Positions 1 through 10,629 of a DNA stretch of 64,000 nt are shown here, one piece after another. How positions within the stretch are numbered: the first letter of the stretch is position 1; every line of letters begins with the position of its first letter. The notes beneath the pieces were generated by a model. That model had not been told where the DNA came from and did no database searches. It saw only the letters and a list, made by a program, of their open reading frames with translations. The translations under genes and the position numbers were made by a program. Origin of the DNA: an uncultured Bacilli bacterium (GTDB lineage Bacteria; Bacillota_I; Bacilli_A; RFN20; CAG-826); assembly GCA_905236715.1 (NCBI GenBank), contig CAJOMQ010000005.1, positions 1 to 64,000 on the forward strand. Direction: 5' to 3'.

Positions 1-2
1 AT

Positions 3-83
3 GTTCAGAAAGGAACTTTCATAGATTCCATTTATACAAGAGGATTGCCATATAAAAAACTGAATAAAAAGAAAAAGCGCTAA
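3..83 (+). CDS. C-terminal end of an unidentified protein (partial)
   Basis: Frame 3 is open from the window edge to a TAA and encodes a basic tail ending in KKLNKKKKR. The sequence before it (GTFIDSIYTRGLPYKK) reads like real protein, but 26 residues are too few to name a family. The small genes that follow look like mobile-element cargo, so this is probably the end of an element gene. That is inference; the upstream sequence would settle it. Confidence 0.35.
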   Translation, partial: VQKGTFIDSIYTRGLPYKKLNKKKKR

Positions 84-89
84 TGCGCT
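65..89 (-). terminator. Possible weak intrinsic terminator, minus strand
   Basis: AGCGC-TAAT-GCGCT forms a 5-bp stem. On the minus strand it is followed by a T-rich tract (complement of gaataaaaagaaaa). The stem is short and no minus-strand gene is visible upstream of it, so it may be fortuitous. Confidence 0.25.
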
Positions 90-202
90 CTTAGCTGATC
101 GCAGAGCAATGCTCATAACTCAACGCTTTCGCGGAATCTAGCCTCAGCATCAATATTAAAACAAATTATTAAATATATATCAAGAAAAATCGGAGGTAAG
201 TA

Positions 203-307
203 ATGAAAACAAAACACAAAACTAAAAGCAAAAAAGTAAGTAAAAGCTTCTCTGGAGAAACTACTTTAAAGCAACTTCCAGATAATACTTACTTTGTTCA
301 AAGGTAA
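203..307 (+). CDS. Small basic protein, 34 aa
   Basis: An ATG with an excellent ribosome-binding site (ggagg, 6 bases upstream) opens a 34-residue ORF starting MKTKHKTKSKKVSKSF. It is lysine/serine-rich at the N terminus and ends in NTYFVQR. It is below the ORF-track threshold. No family is recognised. The strong Shine-Dalgarno is the main argument for translation; it may be a tiny DNA-binding element protein, a leader peptide, or the intact start of a gene that has lost its remainder. Confidence 0.4.
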   Translation: MKTKHKTKSKKVSKSFSGETTLKQLPDNTYFVQR

Positions 308-394
308 TTTGTTCTGCTACATCGAAGTTCAAATAGAAGTCTACGTGATTTTCATAGTGTTCCTCAAGCACTTTAGTGCGTTGATAGGAATTAT

Positions 395-408
395 AAGGGG
401 AAACCCTT
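395..408 (+). other. Small GAAA-loop hairpin
   Basis: AAGGG-GAAA-CCCTT is a perfect 5-bp stem with a GNRA tetraloop, 40 bases before the ribosome-binding site of the next gene. There is no T-run directly after it, so it is not a clear terminator. It could be an mRNA structure in the leader; function unknown. Confidence 0.3.
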
Positions 409-449
409 CCTCTTATACTAAGATTTTTAATTACTGGAGGATGTCAATA

Positions 450-821
450 TTGGATGTATCTGTGTTCATTACGCAAAAGATTATATTAGCTTATTCCAGA
501 AGAATCGATAGATCACGTTTTGAAGTTGGAAAGATAGCTAGAGAACCTATTCCAAGAAAGTTAAAAAATTCTGATCGCGGCGCTGGATTAAAAACTGTAA
601 CTGTTCATACATCATTGACCGCAAGCGAAAATCAAGCTTTAGAAGATGTTATTAAATATCATAACTTCATCGATAAATATGGGAGGCCAGAATACTCGCA
701 ATTTTTAGCATGCGTGATTATCAAAATGTGGGGAGATCGCGATGAAGCGGAAGAAGTTCCTGTGAATTCAACCCCTAGAAAGACTACCGGTTTGGATGCT
801 TTAAATCCAAATAATTTCTGA
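450..821 (+). CDS. Putative small DNA-binding/mobilisation-type protein
   Basis: The ORF track begins this frame at 294, but that overlaps the 34-aa ORF and codes for non-protein-like sequence. A ggagg at 436-440 sits 9 bases before an in-frame TTG at 450, giving about 123 residues. The centre (VTVHTSLTASENQALEDVIKYHNF, then PEYSQFLACVIIKMW) resembles the beta strand plus two helices of ribbon-helix-helix proteins such as relaxosome accessory factors. That match is by pattern only. It lies with other small basic ORFs and probably belongs to a mobile element. Start and function are both uncertain. Confidence 0.4.
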   Translation: MDVSVFITQKIILAYSRRIDRSRFEVGKIAREPIPRKLKNSDRGAGLKTVTVHTSLTASENQALEDVIKYHNFIDKYGRPEYSQFLACVIIKMWGDRDEAEEVPVNSTPRKTTGLDALNPNNF

Positions 822-828
822 GATTGAT

Positions 829-1191
829 ATGGCAAAGAAAAAAACAAAATTAGAAATTGGCAAATTTTATTACATTTTTGGCGGAAAACCGCATCCAGCT
901 CAAATTTATGAAATTGATAAAAAATACAAAACATACAAATCAATTAAAACTGGAACAACAAAAAGGTCAGACATGACTCCTATTAAGCCGATTCAGAATG
1001 GATATGAAAAGAGTTTTGTTCATAAAAGACCTGTTGAGGGAGTTAGAAGCGACTATGGAGATAGAGAACTAGTCGGATTAGCGTTTGATCCTTCCGATGA
1101 ATCAACAATAAACACAATCAAGCAGCGAAAACCCAAACGAACTAAAAAAGCTAAATTACGTTACAAAGAAAAAATGCCACCAAGCGACTAA
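829..1191 (+). CDS. Hypothetical basic protein of mobile-element type
   Basis: This 120-residue protein is very basic (MAKKKTKLEIGKF at the start, KRTKKAKLRYKEK at the end) with a compact middle (KPHPAQIYEIDKKYKTYKSI; KSFVHKRPVEGVRSDYGDRELVGL). From memory, small proteins with a similar KPHPA...VHKRP...ELVGL layout occur in integrative elements of Firmicutes, but I cannot name the family. It begins 7 bases after the preceding stop without a clear ribosome-binding site, which suggests coupling to the upstream ORF. Real coding is likely; function unknown. Confidence 0.5.
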   Translation: MAKKKTKLEIGKFYYIFGGKPHPAQIYEIDKKYKTYKSIKTGTTKRSDMTPIKPIQNGYEKSFVHKRPVEGVRSDYGDRELVGLAFDPSDESTINTIKQRKPKRTKKAKLRYKEKMPPSD

Positions 1192-1276
1192 GGCCAAAAG
1201 GGTGGCGACCTGCATAAGCAAGTATAAATATTAAAACGAATCATGATTTAAAAGTCAAGATAAATTGGAGGCAAAA

Positions 1277-1462
1277 ATGAAAGAACAGGTAAAAAGGAGC
1301 AATAAAGCTCACATGCGTTTAAGAAACAATGCAAAGACAGCACAAGAAGCAAGATATCACTTAGCTTGTGTTATGTCTCAGACAAATATGGATAAGTTGT
1401 TAACAAAGCAAATAAATTATAATGACAAAGGCCAGAGCCTTAATCCTTTAATTATGTTTTAA
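1277..1462 (+). CDS. Small hypothetical protein, 61 aa
   Basis: The track starts at a TTG (1265), but a ggagg at 1267-1271 places the true start at ATG 1277 (MKEQVKRSNKAHMRLRNN). The product is helical and basic at the N terminus (AKTAQEARYHLACVMSQTNMDKLL). No family is recognised. It closes the row of small mobile-element-like genes and is followed by hairpins with T-rich tails. Confidence 0.45.
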   Translation: MKEQVKRSNKAHMRLRNNAKTAQEARYHLACVMSQTNMDKLLTKQINYNDKGQSLNPLIMF

Positions 1463-1513
1463 TTGTATATTTTTCTTTATAAAATAAAGAAAAAAATTAC
1501 TAAAAAGAAATAC

Positions 1514-1545
1514 AATCGGCGGTTTTTCGCGCTGATTTTGTTTCA
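1514..1545 (+). terminator. Intrinsic terminator after the small-gene cluster
   Basis: AATCGGCG pairs with CGCTGATT (8 bp, one G-U) around an 8-base loop and is followed by ttgttt. It lies 50 bases after the last small ORF. The tail is moderate, so confidence is medium. Confidence 0.5.
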
Positions 1546-1753
1546 TGCTTTCAGGCCAGATTTGTGTCAAATCAAGGAGAAGAAAAAGGAAAAAGGAAAT
1601 GTATTTTGGTGTTGTTGTTAAGTGTTTATTTAATAGGCATATCTCCTCCTCCAGCTAGAAATAATTTCAATTTTTACTTGCAAGACATTTCTTAAGAAAT
1701 GTATATCAATTAATTTCAAGTCTGAACTATCCCGGACCGCCAAAAGATAACTG

Positions 1754-1796
1754 AAACGAGCGTTCTCCAACCCGAGGACGTCGTTTTTGTTTTGTT
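1754..1796 (+). terminator. Intrinsic terminator ahead of the purA remnant
   Basis: AAACGA and CGTTCTC pair with GAGGACG and TCGTTT, with a single bulged G and a CAACCC loop. The stem is followed by a strong T tract (tttttgttttg). No gene lies immediately upstream. It would insulate purA-purB from element transcripts and may mark the element end. The stretch 1546-1753 holds nothing else I recognise. Confidence 0.6.
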
Positions 1797-1803
1797 GCAT
1801 TGA

Positions 1804-4522
<2,719 letters not shown>

Positions 4523-4687
4523 ATATTAGGAAATATTATTCGGTATGTCCTTTTCCTACGCGGTTAAACTAAACTGTCGCCACTTTTATTAGAAGCTTTT
4601 TAAGCAATTATGACCTTCGTACCTATACAAATTTCCTTCCTATCACCTGTAGGTGGAAATATATGTTTTTACAATTGTCATTGGTGA

Positions 4688-4693
4688 TATAAT
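4688..4693 (+). promoter_or_regulatory. Extended -10 promoter before the 33-bp repeats
   Basis: TATAAT is preceded by TGA, giving an extended -10 (TGnTATAAT). An upstream TTTTTA/TTTACA region could act as a poor -35. The predicted start point falls on the first bases of the tandem repeat, so the repeat array would form the mRNA leader of the ATPase gene. The stretch 4523-4687 shows no other recognisable feature. Confidence 0.4.
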
Positions 4694-4695
4694 TT

Positions 4696-4815
4696 GGCGC
4701 AATTGTGAAAAATTAGTTGAAAAAAGTTGGCGCAATTGTGAAAATTTAATTGAAAAAAGCCGGCGCAATTGTGAAAATTTAATTGAAAAAAGCCGGCGCA
4801 ATTGTGAAAGGAGCC
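4696..4815 (+). repeat. 33-bp direct tandem repeat, about 3.5 units
   Basis: Units start at 4696, 4729, 4762 and 4795 with ggcgcaattgtgaaaa and continue to ttgaaaaaag. Units 2 and 3 are identical; unit 1 differs at a few bases. The last unit is cut short, and its GTGAAA runs straight into AAAGGAG, the ribosome-binding site of the ATPase gene. The period is a multiple of three, so one frame (4653-4835) shows an 11-residue repeat RRNCENLIEKS, but that ORF lacks a good start and is probably not a protein. Confidence 0.85.
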
Positions 4816-4821
4816 TATCTT

Positions 4822-6155
4822 ATGGAAATGCCTGAAATTGAATTTAAGAGAAAAATATATGACAAAATGATTGAATGGAAAGAAAAAAGAGCACCCAATT
4901 ACGCTTTATTTTTAAGAGGCCCAAGGCGTGTTGGCAAATCTACGCTTGCAAATAGATTAGGACTAGATAAATACAAATCATATATAGAAATTAGATTTGA
5001 TAGAGCTCCAGAAGAAATTAAAAACCTTTTCGTTAATTCTTTATTTGTTTGAAAAACTCCAAGTTCACTACAAAACAAAACTTTATAAAAGAGAATCGCT
5101 TATTATCTTAGATGAAATCCAATTATTTCCAGAAGCTCGTCAAGCGCTTAAAACATTATTAGAAGATAAAAGATACGATTATATTGAAACTGGTTCTTTA
5201 GCATCTATTAAGAAAAAATCAAAAAAAATATTAATTCCATCTGAAGAATATCCGCTTGATGTTTATCCTTTGGATTTTGAAGAATTTCTTTGGGCAATAG
5301 ATGATGATTTCACTTTTGACATCATTAGAAAACATTATGGATCATTAAAGCCACTTGCGTCATCCCATAGCGCAATAAAGAAATTATTCAGAACATACAT
5401 GTTAGTTGGCGGTATGCCACAAGCTGTTTTGGCTTATGTTAAGACAAAAGATTTTGGAGAAGTAGACTTTGCTAAACAACAAATATTAACACTATATGAA
5501 TGTGATATGGATGAGCAAGAGGAAGAAAACCCTGAAACATTAAAGAATATTTTTTGGCATATCCCTTCCGAATTATCTAAGCATGATAAGAAATTTGTTT
5601 TATCTCATATCGACCCTAACGCAAGAATAAGAGATTATAAAGGCCCTTTGGGTTGGCTTAATGACGCCATGATAATTAATATGTCAGAAAACGTCAGTGA
5701 GATTTCAACGGCCTTTAATCTTTCGACAATCGATCCTTATTTTAAATGTTATTTGATGGACACAGGGTTGTTGGTGTCATTAGCTTTTAAAAATAAAGAC
5801 TATCTAGAAAACGAACTATATAAGGCCATTTTATTTGATAAACTCCACATCAATGAAGGGATGCTAATTGAAAATGTTGTTGCTCAGGAGCAGTGGAGAA
5901 AAGGTTTTCTATTATAAAAAAGTGAACAAAGAAACCAAAAAAGCAGAAGCAGAGATTGACTTCCTTATAAGAAGAAACAATAAAGTTAATCTTGTTGAAG
6001 CAAAATCAAGTGATTCAAACAATATCGAGTCTTTAAAAAAAGTAAAGGAAATGTTTTCGGATAGAATCGGAAAACAAATTGTTCTTCATGAAGGCGACAT
6101 CAAGGTTGAGAACAATATTGTATATCTCCCGTATTATTTTGCTTTCGTTATCTAG
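4822..6155 (+). pseudogene. AAA ATPase with DUF4143-type C-terminal region, frameshifted twice
   Basis: The start is ATG 4822, behind AAAGGAG. The first frame (to 5052) holds a Walker A, LRGPRRVGKSTL. The second (through 5917) continues with Walker B LIILDEIQLF, then a sensor-like ETGSLAS and the long helical region and GGMPQAV motif seen in AAA_14/DUF4143 proteins. The third (to 6155) supplies the nuclease-like C terminus EIDFLIRR...LVEAKSS. Frame changes lie near 5030-5050 and 5885-5900. Joined, the product would be about 440 residues, normal for the family. These ATPases are common in gut bacteria and often occur near mobile DNA; their role is unknown. I call it a pseudogene, though sequencing error cannot be excluded for two indels. 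Confidence 0.8.
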
Positions 6156-6578
6156 AGTTTTGAAATACAGCCACTTTCTCATTTTTTGGTCGAATTTCAT
6201 AATTTAAATATCTTTTTTAATACCGTTGTCTTCGGACATATATTTTATAACCTTTGTAGATGGGCAGATATTCATCGCTTTAATCAAATAAATATTGTTC
6301 TCGTCTAAAAGTACATTGTCTTGTTGAAATAGGCGAGACTTTCCTGTTTTCTAAGCAACCATTCTGGTCACAGTCTTTAAAAGGTGACCAATCCATATAT
6401 ATGTGAAATATTATCCTAGTAGAAATAATGTGTCTAAATTTGCATCTTATGGCGACGAGGAGTGATATTTTTTCTGATATTAAAAAGCCCCATATTATTG
6501 ATAACATAGAGCATTTTATTGTGTAATATCGTTAAATGAGACTTTTGTTTTTCACTAAAAAAAAGATAAATAATGGTA
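6156..6578. other. Intergenic region without recognisable gene
   Basis: This stretch lies between the broken ATPase and the sugar-transport locus. A 75-aa minus-strand ORF (6280-6507) has no ribosome-binding site and unconvincing composition. There is a small GGTCAC...GTGACC hairpin near 6367-6390. I see no RNA gene or known riboswitch. It may hold decayed sequence. Confidence 0.4.
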
Positions 6579-6608
6579 TTGAGAATAAAATGACCCTTAT
6601 TATATAAT
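6579..6608 (+). promoter_or_regulatory. Sigma-70 type promoter of the transport operon
   Basis: TTGAGA (6579-6584), an 18-base spacer and a perfect TATAAT (6603-6608) lie 38 bases before the msmK-like start. The LacI-type palindrome begins 11 bases after the -10, so a bound repressor would cover the start point. Confidence 0.75.
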
Positions 6609-6618
6609 AATTATGTCT

Positions 6619-6634
6619 ACTAAAACGTTTTAGT
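6619..6634 (+). promoter_or_regulatory. LacI-family operator, perfect 16-bp palindrome
   Basis: ACTAAAACGTTTTAGT is a perfect palindrome with the central CG typical of LacI-family sites. It overlaps the predicted transcription start of the operon that itself encodes a LacI-type regulator. An almost identical site lies at 19952-19967 before the second unit. I infer autoregulated control of both units by the LacI protein at 8657. Confidence 0.8.
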
Positions 6635-6645
6635 GAGGTGCTCAT

Positions 6646-8655
6646 ATGGCCAAATTATCTTTAAAACATCTTTATAAAATTTATGATAACGGCACTAAGG
6701 CTGTTGATGATTTTAATTTAGAAATTGGCGATGATGAGTTTGTTGTTTTCGTTGGTCCTTCTGGATGTGGCAAATCTACGACTTTACGTATGATTGCGGG
6801 TTTAGAAGATATAACAGCCGGTGATTTTTTAATTGATGGCATTTTAGCTAATAACCTCGAGCCAAAAGATAGAGATATGGCTATGGTTTTCCAAAACTAT
6901 GCTCTTTATCCTCATATGACTGTTTATGACAATATGTCATTTGGTCTAAGAATTAATAAAACTTTGTTACCAGCATATGACAAAGAAGGCAAAGAAATTC
7001 TTAACGAGGATGGAACACCAAAATTAACCATAAGACACTATACAAAAAAAGAAATTGATGCTCGTGTTCAAGAAGCGGCAAGAATGCTTGATATTGCAGA
7101 CCAATTAACCAAGAAGCCAAAAGAAATGAGCGGTGGTCAGCGTCAGCGTGTCGCTTTAGGTAGAGCCATTGTTAGAAAACCCAAAGTATTTTTATTGGAT
7201 GAACCATTATCTAATTTAGATGCAAAATTGCGTAGCTCAATGCGTAGCGAAATTATCAATCTGCACAATAGACTTGGAACTACCTTTATTTACGTGACAC
7301 ACGATCAGATTGAAGCCATGACAATGGGAACGAGAATTGTTGTTATGAAAAAAGGCGTTATTCAACAAGTTGATACACCAATGAATTTATATGATTATCC
7401 AGAAAATTTGTTTGTAGCAAGCTTTATTGGCACTCCACAAATGAATTTTTTGGAAGCAAATATTTTCTTTAAAGATAATTCCTACGTTTTAGATTTTGGT
7501 GATTTTTCCATTGAATCAGACATGGCATTATTTAGAAAACTTGATTTAGCTAATGTTTTACAAAAAACAAAAGTAAAAGTCGGAATACGTCCTGAACATA
7601 TTCTTTTAGCTGATGAAGGTGAAAAAAATAGTTTTAAAGCCACAATCAGTATTATTGAATCTTTGGGAAACGAAGCTAATTTTCTCTTAAAAACGATGAA
7701 TGGTGAGCATTCATTTACTGCCAGATTGTTAAGAAATGACGCATTAAAGGTTGGAGATACTATTTGTGTTAAATTCGATTTAGAAAAAATACATTTATTT
7801 GATATTGATAGTGAAAATACTCTCTTGCCTCGTGTCCCCACTAATTCGGTGATTAAAGCGGAATATTTGAATGGCTTTTTCAAGATTTTTAATAAGAAAA
7901 TTCCTATTTTGGAAAGATATAAAGCAGAAATCATTAATGGAACATATTATTTGCACATTCCTAATTCATCATATTTAGAAGGGAAAGATTATTCTTTGCC
8001 GATGATAAATAAAGAATGTATCAATAAGAAATGGCTTATTACTATGAAAAGTGATGGGGGATATCTCAATTATTATTCGGAAAAATATATTGACAGTGAT
8101 ATCGCCGATTTTTCCTTGGATTGGTCTAAAATTTCTGTTTACGATGAAAAATACCAATGTGTGATTCCCGCAATGATTGAAGAAAATATTATTGATGGCA
8201 CACTGGTACCGGTTAAGAAACCTATGACTTTGCTAAATGGAACATTGTACGATCAAGAAGAAGCGGAAGAAAAAATAAATAATTCTTCGACAAAAATAAA
8301 ATCTAAAATCAAAAATATGAAGGTGTTTGACTATGAAATATTTGGCCAAACTTACACTCCTAACGATAAATCGATCATTAAAATATATTCTCTTTTAGGT
8401 AAAAAGTTTGCTTTACACAACATTAAATTTACTATTCCTTGTGAATCATTTAGTTTTGCTAGTGAAGGTATTGAAGGCATTATTAAGGATATATATGAAT
8501 ATAGTCACAGCAAATTTTATCGTATTGAAATAGGCGATAAAGAAATCGTTGTAAAATCTAATGAAAGCCATGATGTAGGTGAAACAGTACTTATCAATTT
8601 CGATATAAATAGTATCGGTGTTTTTGATGTTAATTTTGGAGTGAAATTAATCTAA
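6646..8655 (+). CDS. Sugar ABC transporter ATPase (MsmK/UgpC type) with long C-terminal extension
   Basis: The first 240 residues are a MalK-like ABC ATPase: Walker A GPSGCGKST (37-45), Q-loop FQNYALYPHM, signature MSGGQRQRVALGRA (161 onward), Walker B VFLLDEP, H-loop THDQ. A TOBE region with VGIRPEHI follows. Two oddities stand out. About 28 residues (105-133, PAYDKEGKEILNEDG) are inserted in the helical subdomain. The protein also runs to 669 residues where family members have about 370; the extra 280 residues contain a tract resembling a second TOBE set (FGQTYTPND... near 565). It would energise the two permeases encoded downstream. TGAGGTG serves as ribosome-binding site. Confidence 0.92.
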   Translation: MAKLSLKHLYKIYDNGTKAVDDFNLEIGDDEFVVFVGPSGCGKSTTLRMIAGLEDITAGDFLIDGILANNLEPKDRDMAMVFQNYALYPHMTVYDNMSFGLRINKTLLPAYDKEGKEILNEDGTPKLTIRHYTKKEIDARVQEAARMLDIADQLTKKPKEMSGGQRQRVALGRAIVRKPKVFLLDEPLSNLDAKLRSSMRSEIINLHNRLGTTFIYVTHDQIEAMTMGTRIVVMKKGVIQQVDTPMNLYDYPENLFVASFIGTPQMNFLEANIFFKDNSYVLDFGDFSIESDMALFRKLDLANVLQKTKVKVGIRPEHILLADEGEKNSFKATISIIESLGNEANFLLKTMNGEHSFTARLLRNDALKVGDTICVKFDLEKIHLFDIDSENTLLPRVPTNSVIKAEYLNGFFKIFNKKIPILERYKAEIINGTYYLHIPNSSYLEGKDYSLPMINKECINKKWLITMKSDGGYLNYYSEKYIDSDIADFSLDWSKISVYDEKYQCVIPAMIEENIIDGTLVPVKKPMTLLNGTLYDQEEAEEKINNSSTKIKSKIKNMKVFDYEIFGQTYTPNDKSIIKIYSLLGKKFALHNIKFTIPCESFSFASEGIEGIIKDIYEYSHSKFYRIEIGDKEIVVKSNESHDVGETVLINFDINSIGVFDVNFGVKLI

Positions 8656-8656
8656 T

Positions 8657-9652
8657 ATGAGCAATATTACAATTAAAGATGTCGCTAAAAAAGCTAACGT
8701 TTCTATTTCGACGGTTTCTTTAGTGTTGAATGGAAAAGCGGAAAATATTCCTGATGTTACGATAGAAAAAGTCAAAGATGCTTGTCGCACATTAAATTAT
8801 AAAAGAAATATGAATGCTTCATCTTTAAAAAGCAAAGTTAGTAAATTAGCCGGTTTAATTGTGCCTGATTTAGAAAACTCGTACTATTCTCGTGTTGCTA
8901 GTTGTATATCCACAATTCTCTATGAGCGCGGTTATAGTTTGGTAATTTCCAGCTGCGATAATAATTTTGAAAAAGAGGTCGACTATATTAACCAAATGGC
9001 CGCGAGACAGGTTGATGCTTTGTTTCTCTTTCCTTCAGCAATTGGCTTATCCGACAAGAACAAACCATTATTGAAGAAAACACTCGATGATTGTGGTTTA
9101 AAAATAATTATTCTTGATAGACAAACTTTCTTAAATTCATATATTGAAGTGGTGAATGATGACTTCTATGGTGCGACTTTGGCTTGTCAATTTTTGGTTA
9201 ATAAAGGCTTTAAGCGAATTGCTTGTATCACTGGGCCAAAAAATGTTTCATCTAGTGATGATCGTTTAGCGGGATATCTTGAGGTTGTCAAACAAAATGG
9301 TATTTTTGACGAAAGCCTTATCTATGTTGGCGATTATCATTCTGAATTAGCGAGAATACAAGCTAGATTAATTCTTCAAAGAAATGATGTTGATGCCATT
9401 TTCGCCTTTAATGATTTATCCGCTTATGCCGTTTATGAAGTGGCTGGAGAACTAAATAAAAAAGTAGGAGAAGATATTTTTGTTGTGGGTTATGACAACA
9501 ACCCATTCTCAGCCTTAATTACTCCTAAATTAACTTCTGTCGGACAAAATATTAATGAAATGTGTCAAATTGCGGTTGATAGAATGTTTGACAAAAGAAA
9601 TGTCATTGAAACTATAAAAGTGCGTCCAACTTTGGTGGAGAGAGATGAATAA
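8657..9652 (+). CDS. LacI/GalR-family transcriptional regulator
   Basis: The 331-residue protein opens with the LacI helix-turn-helix and hinge: ITIKDVAKKANVSISTVSLVLNG, then LNYKRN. A periplasmic-binding-like sensor domain follows (GLIVPDLENSYYSRVA, DAIFAFNDLSAYAVYE, VGYDNNPFS). It probably represses both units of the locus by binding the TAAAACGTTTTA sites at 6619 and 19952 and is released by an unidentified sugar ligand. It begins one base after the ATPase stop without its own strong ribosome-binding site and overlaps the next gene by 8 bases, so it is co-expressed with its targets. Confidence 0.95.
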   Translation: MSNITIKDVAKKANVSISTVSLVLNGKAENIPDVTIEKVKDACRTLNYKRNMNASSLKSKVSKLAGLIVPDLENSYYSRVASCISTILYERGYSLVISSCDNNFEKEVDYINQMAARQVDALFLFPSAIGLSDKNKPLLKKTLDDCGLKIIILDRQTFLNSYIEVVNDDFYGATLACQFLVNKGFKRIACITGPKNVSSSDDRLAGYLEVVKQNGIFDESLIYVGDYHSELARIQARLILQRNDVDAIFAFNDLSAYAVYEVAGELNKKVGEDIFVVGYDNNPFSALITPKLTSVGQNINEMCQIAVDRMFDKRNVIETIKVRPTLVERDE

Positions 9653-10628
9653 GAATATGAGAATGTTTCACAAGAAAACCCCATATGAATTGACTCTAGA
9701 TAGCATTTCTCCTTTAGCTACTAAGCACAAAAAGAAAAAACTTACTAGAAGTAGCATGCAATTAGCAATCATGGTTTTTTTTATCTTCATCTTTGCTTAT
9801 TTGCCTATGTTTGGCTTAATTTTGGCATTTAAAAAAGGAGATGGCTACCTCAACATAATGGATGCTATCTTTAATTCTCCTTGGGCAGGATTTGATAACT
9901 TTAAACATTTTTTTGAGGACCCTGATTTTGCTAATGTCATGCTCAATACATTAGGCCTTAATTCATTACAACTTTTAATTAATTTCCCAGCGCCTATTAT
10001 CTTTGCCATATTATTGAGCGAACTGCCATGGAAAAAAATAAGAAAAACGATGCAAACCATCACCTATTTCCCTTATTTCTTATCTTGGATTACATATGGC
10101 GGAATTATTCTTACTTTAATTAATAGTGACGGCATTGTTAATACAATTTTATTGAAAACAGGCATTGTCAACACTCCTGTCGAATTCGGCGAAGCGAAAT
10201 GGTTTTGGCCTTTAATTATCATTACATCCTTATTAAAAGGTTTAGGCTGGGGATCAATTATTTATGTGGCGGCAATTGCTGGTATTGACCCGCAATTATA
10301 TGAAGCGGCTAACATGGATGGTGCTAATAGGTTTCATAAAATCTTCCACATTACTATCCCCTGTATTGCTCCAACTATTGTTTTGTTCTTTATATTGTCA
10401 GTCAGCGGAATCTTAAATAATGGTTTTGACCATATATGGACATTCCAGACGCAAATTAATTTATCTAGAAGTGAAGTACTTGATACTTTTATTTATAAAT
10501 ATGGCGCCGTTGAACAAATGTATTCTTACACAACTGCAGTTGGCTTTTTCAAATCGGTTGTTGCGATTGTACTTTTAGGTGTTGGCAATTTTGTGGCCAA
10601 GAAAACCACTGGAAGTGGGGTAATCTAA
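9645..10628 (+). CDS. ABC transporter permease, LplB/CUT1-like
   Basis: This 327-residue membrane protein has a basic cytoplasmic N terminus, about six membrane segments starting with MQLAIMVFFIFIFAYLPMFGL, and the permease EAA loop YEAANMDGANRFHKIFHITIP near residue 220. The size and the PMFGLILAFK segment match the LplB group, which serves complex oligosaccharides. It overlaps the LacI gene and pairs with the next permease. Substrate cannot be read from sequence. Confidence 0.93.
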   Translation: MNKNMRMFHKKTPYELTLDSISPLATKHKKKKLTRSSMQLAIMVFFIFIFAYLPMFGLILAFKKGDGYLNIMDAIFNSPWAGFDNFKHFFEDPDFANVMLNTLGLNSLQLLINFPAPIIFAILLSELPWKKIRKTMQTITYFPYFLSWITYGGIILTLINSDGIVNTILLKTGIVNTPVEFGEAKWFWPLIIITSLLKGLGWGSIIYVAAIAGIDPQLYEAANMDGANRFHKIFHITIPCIAPTIVLFFILSVSGILNNGFDHIWTFQTQINLSRSEVLDTFIYKYGAVEQMYSYTTAVGFFKSVVAIVLLGVGNFVAKKTTGSGVI

Positions 10629-10629
10629 T

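Noticed and set aside
294-449. N-terminal part of the 294-821 ORF
   Set aside because: Overlaps the 34-aa ORF and reads as non-protein sequence; the ggagg at 436 points to a start at 450.
4696-4815. CRISPR-like array
   Set aside because: Units are contiguous with no variable spacers and there are no cas genes; it is a simple tandem repeat.
4653-4835. 60-aa ORF of 11-residue repeats (RRNCENLIEKS)
   Set aside because: It exists only because the repeat period is 33 bases; no ribosome-binding site, and the ATPase start lies within it.
6280-6507. 75-aa minus-strand ORF between the ATPase and the transport locus
   Set aside because: No ribosome-binding site, implausible composition and no partner genes.
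7482-7934. 150-aa minus-strand ORF
   Set aside because: Shadow of the MsmK-like gene, whose frame has clear domain motifs in the flanking region and a good Shine-Dalgarno.
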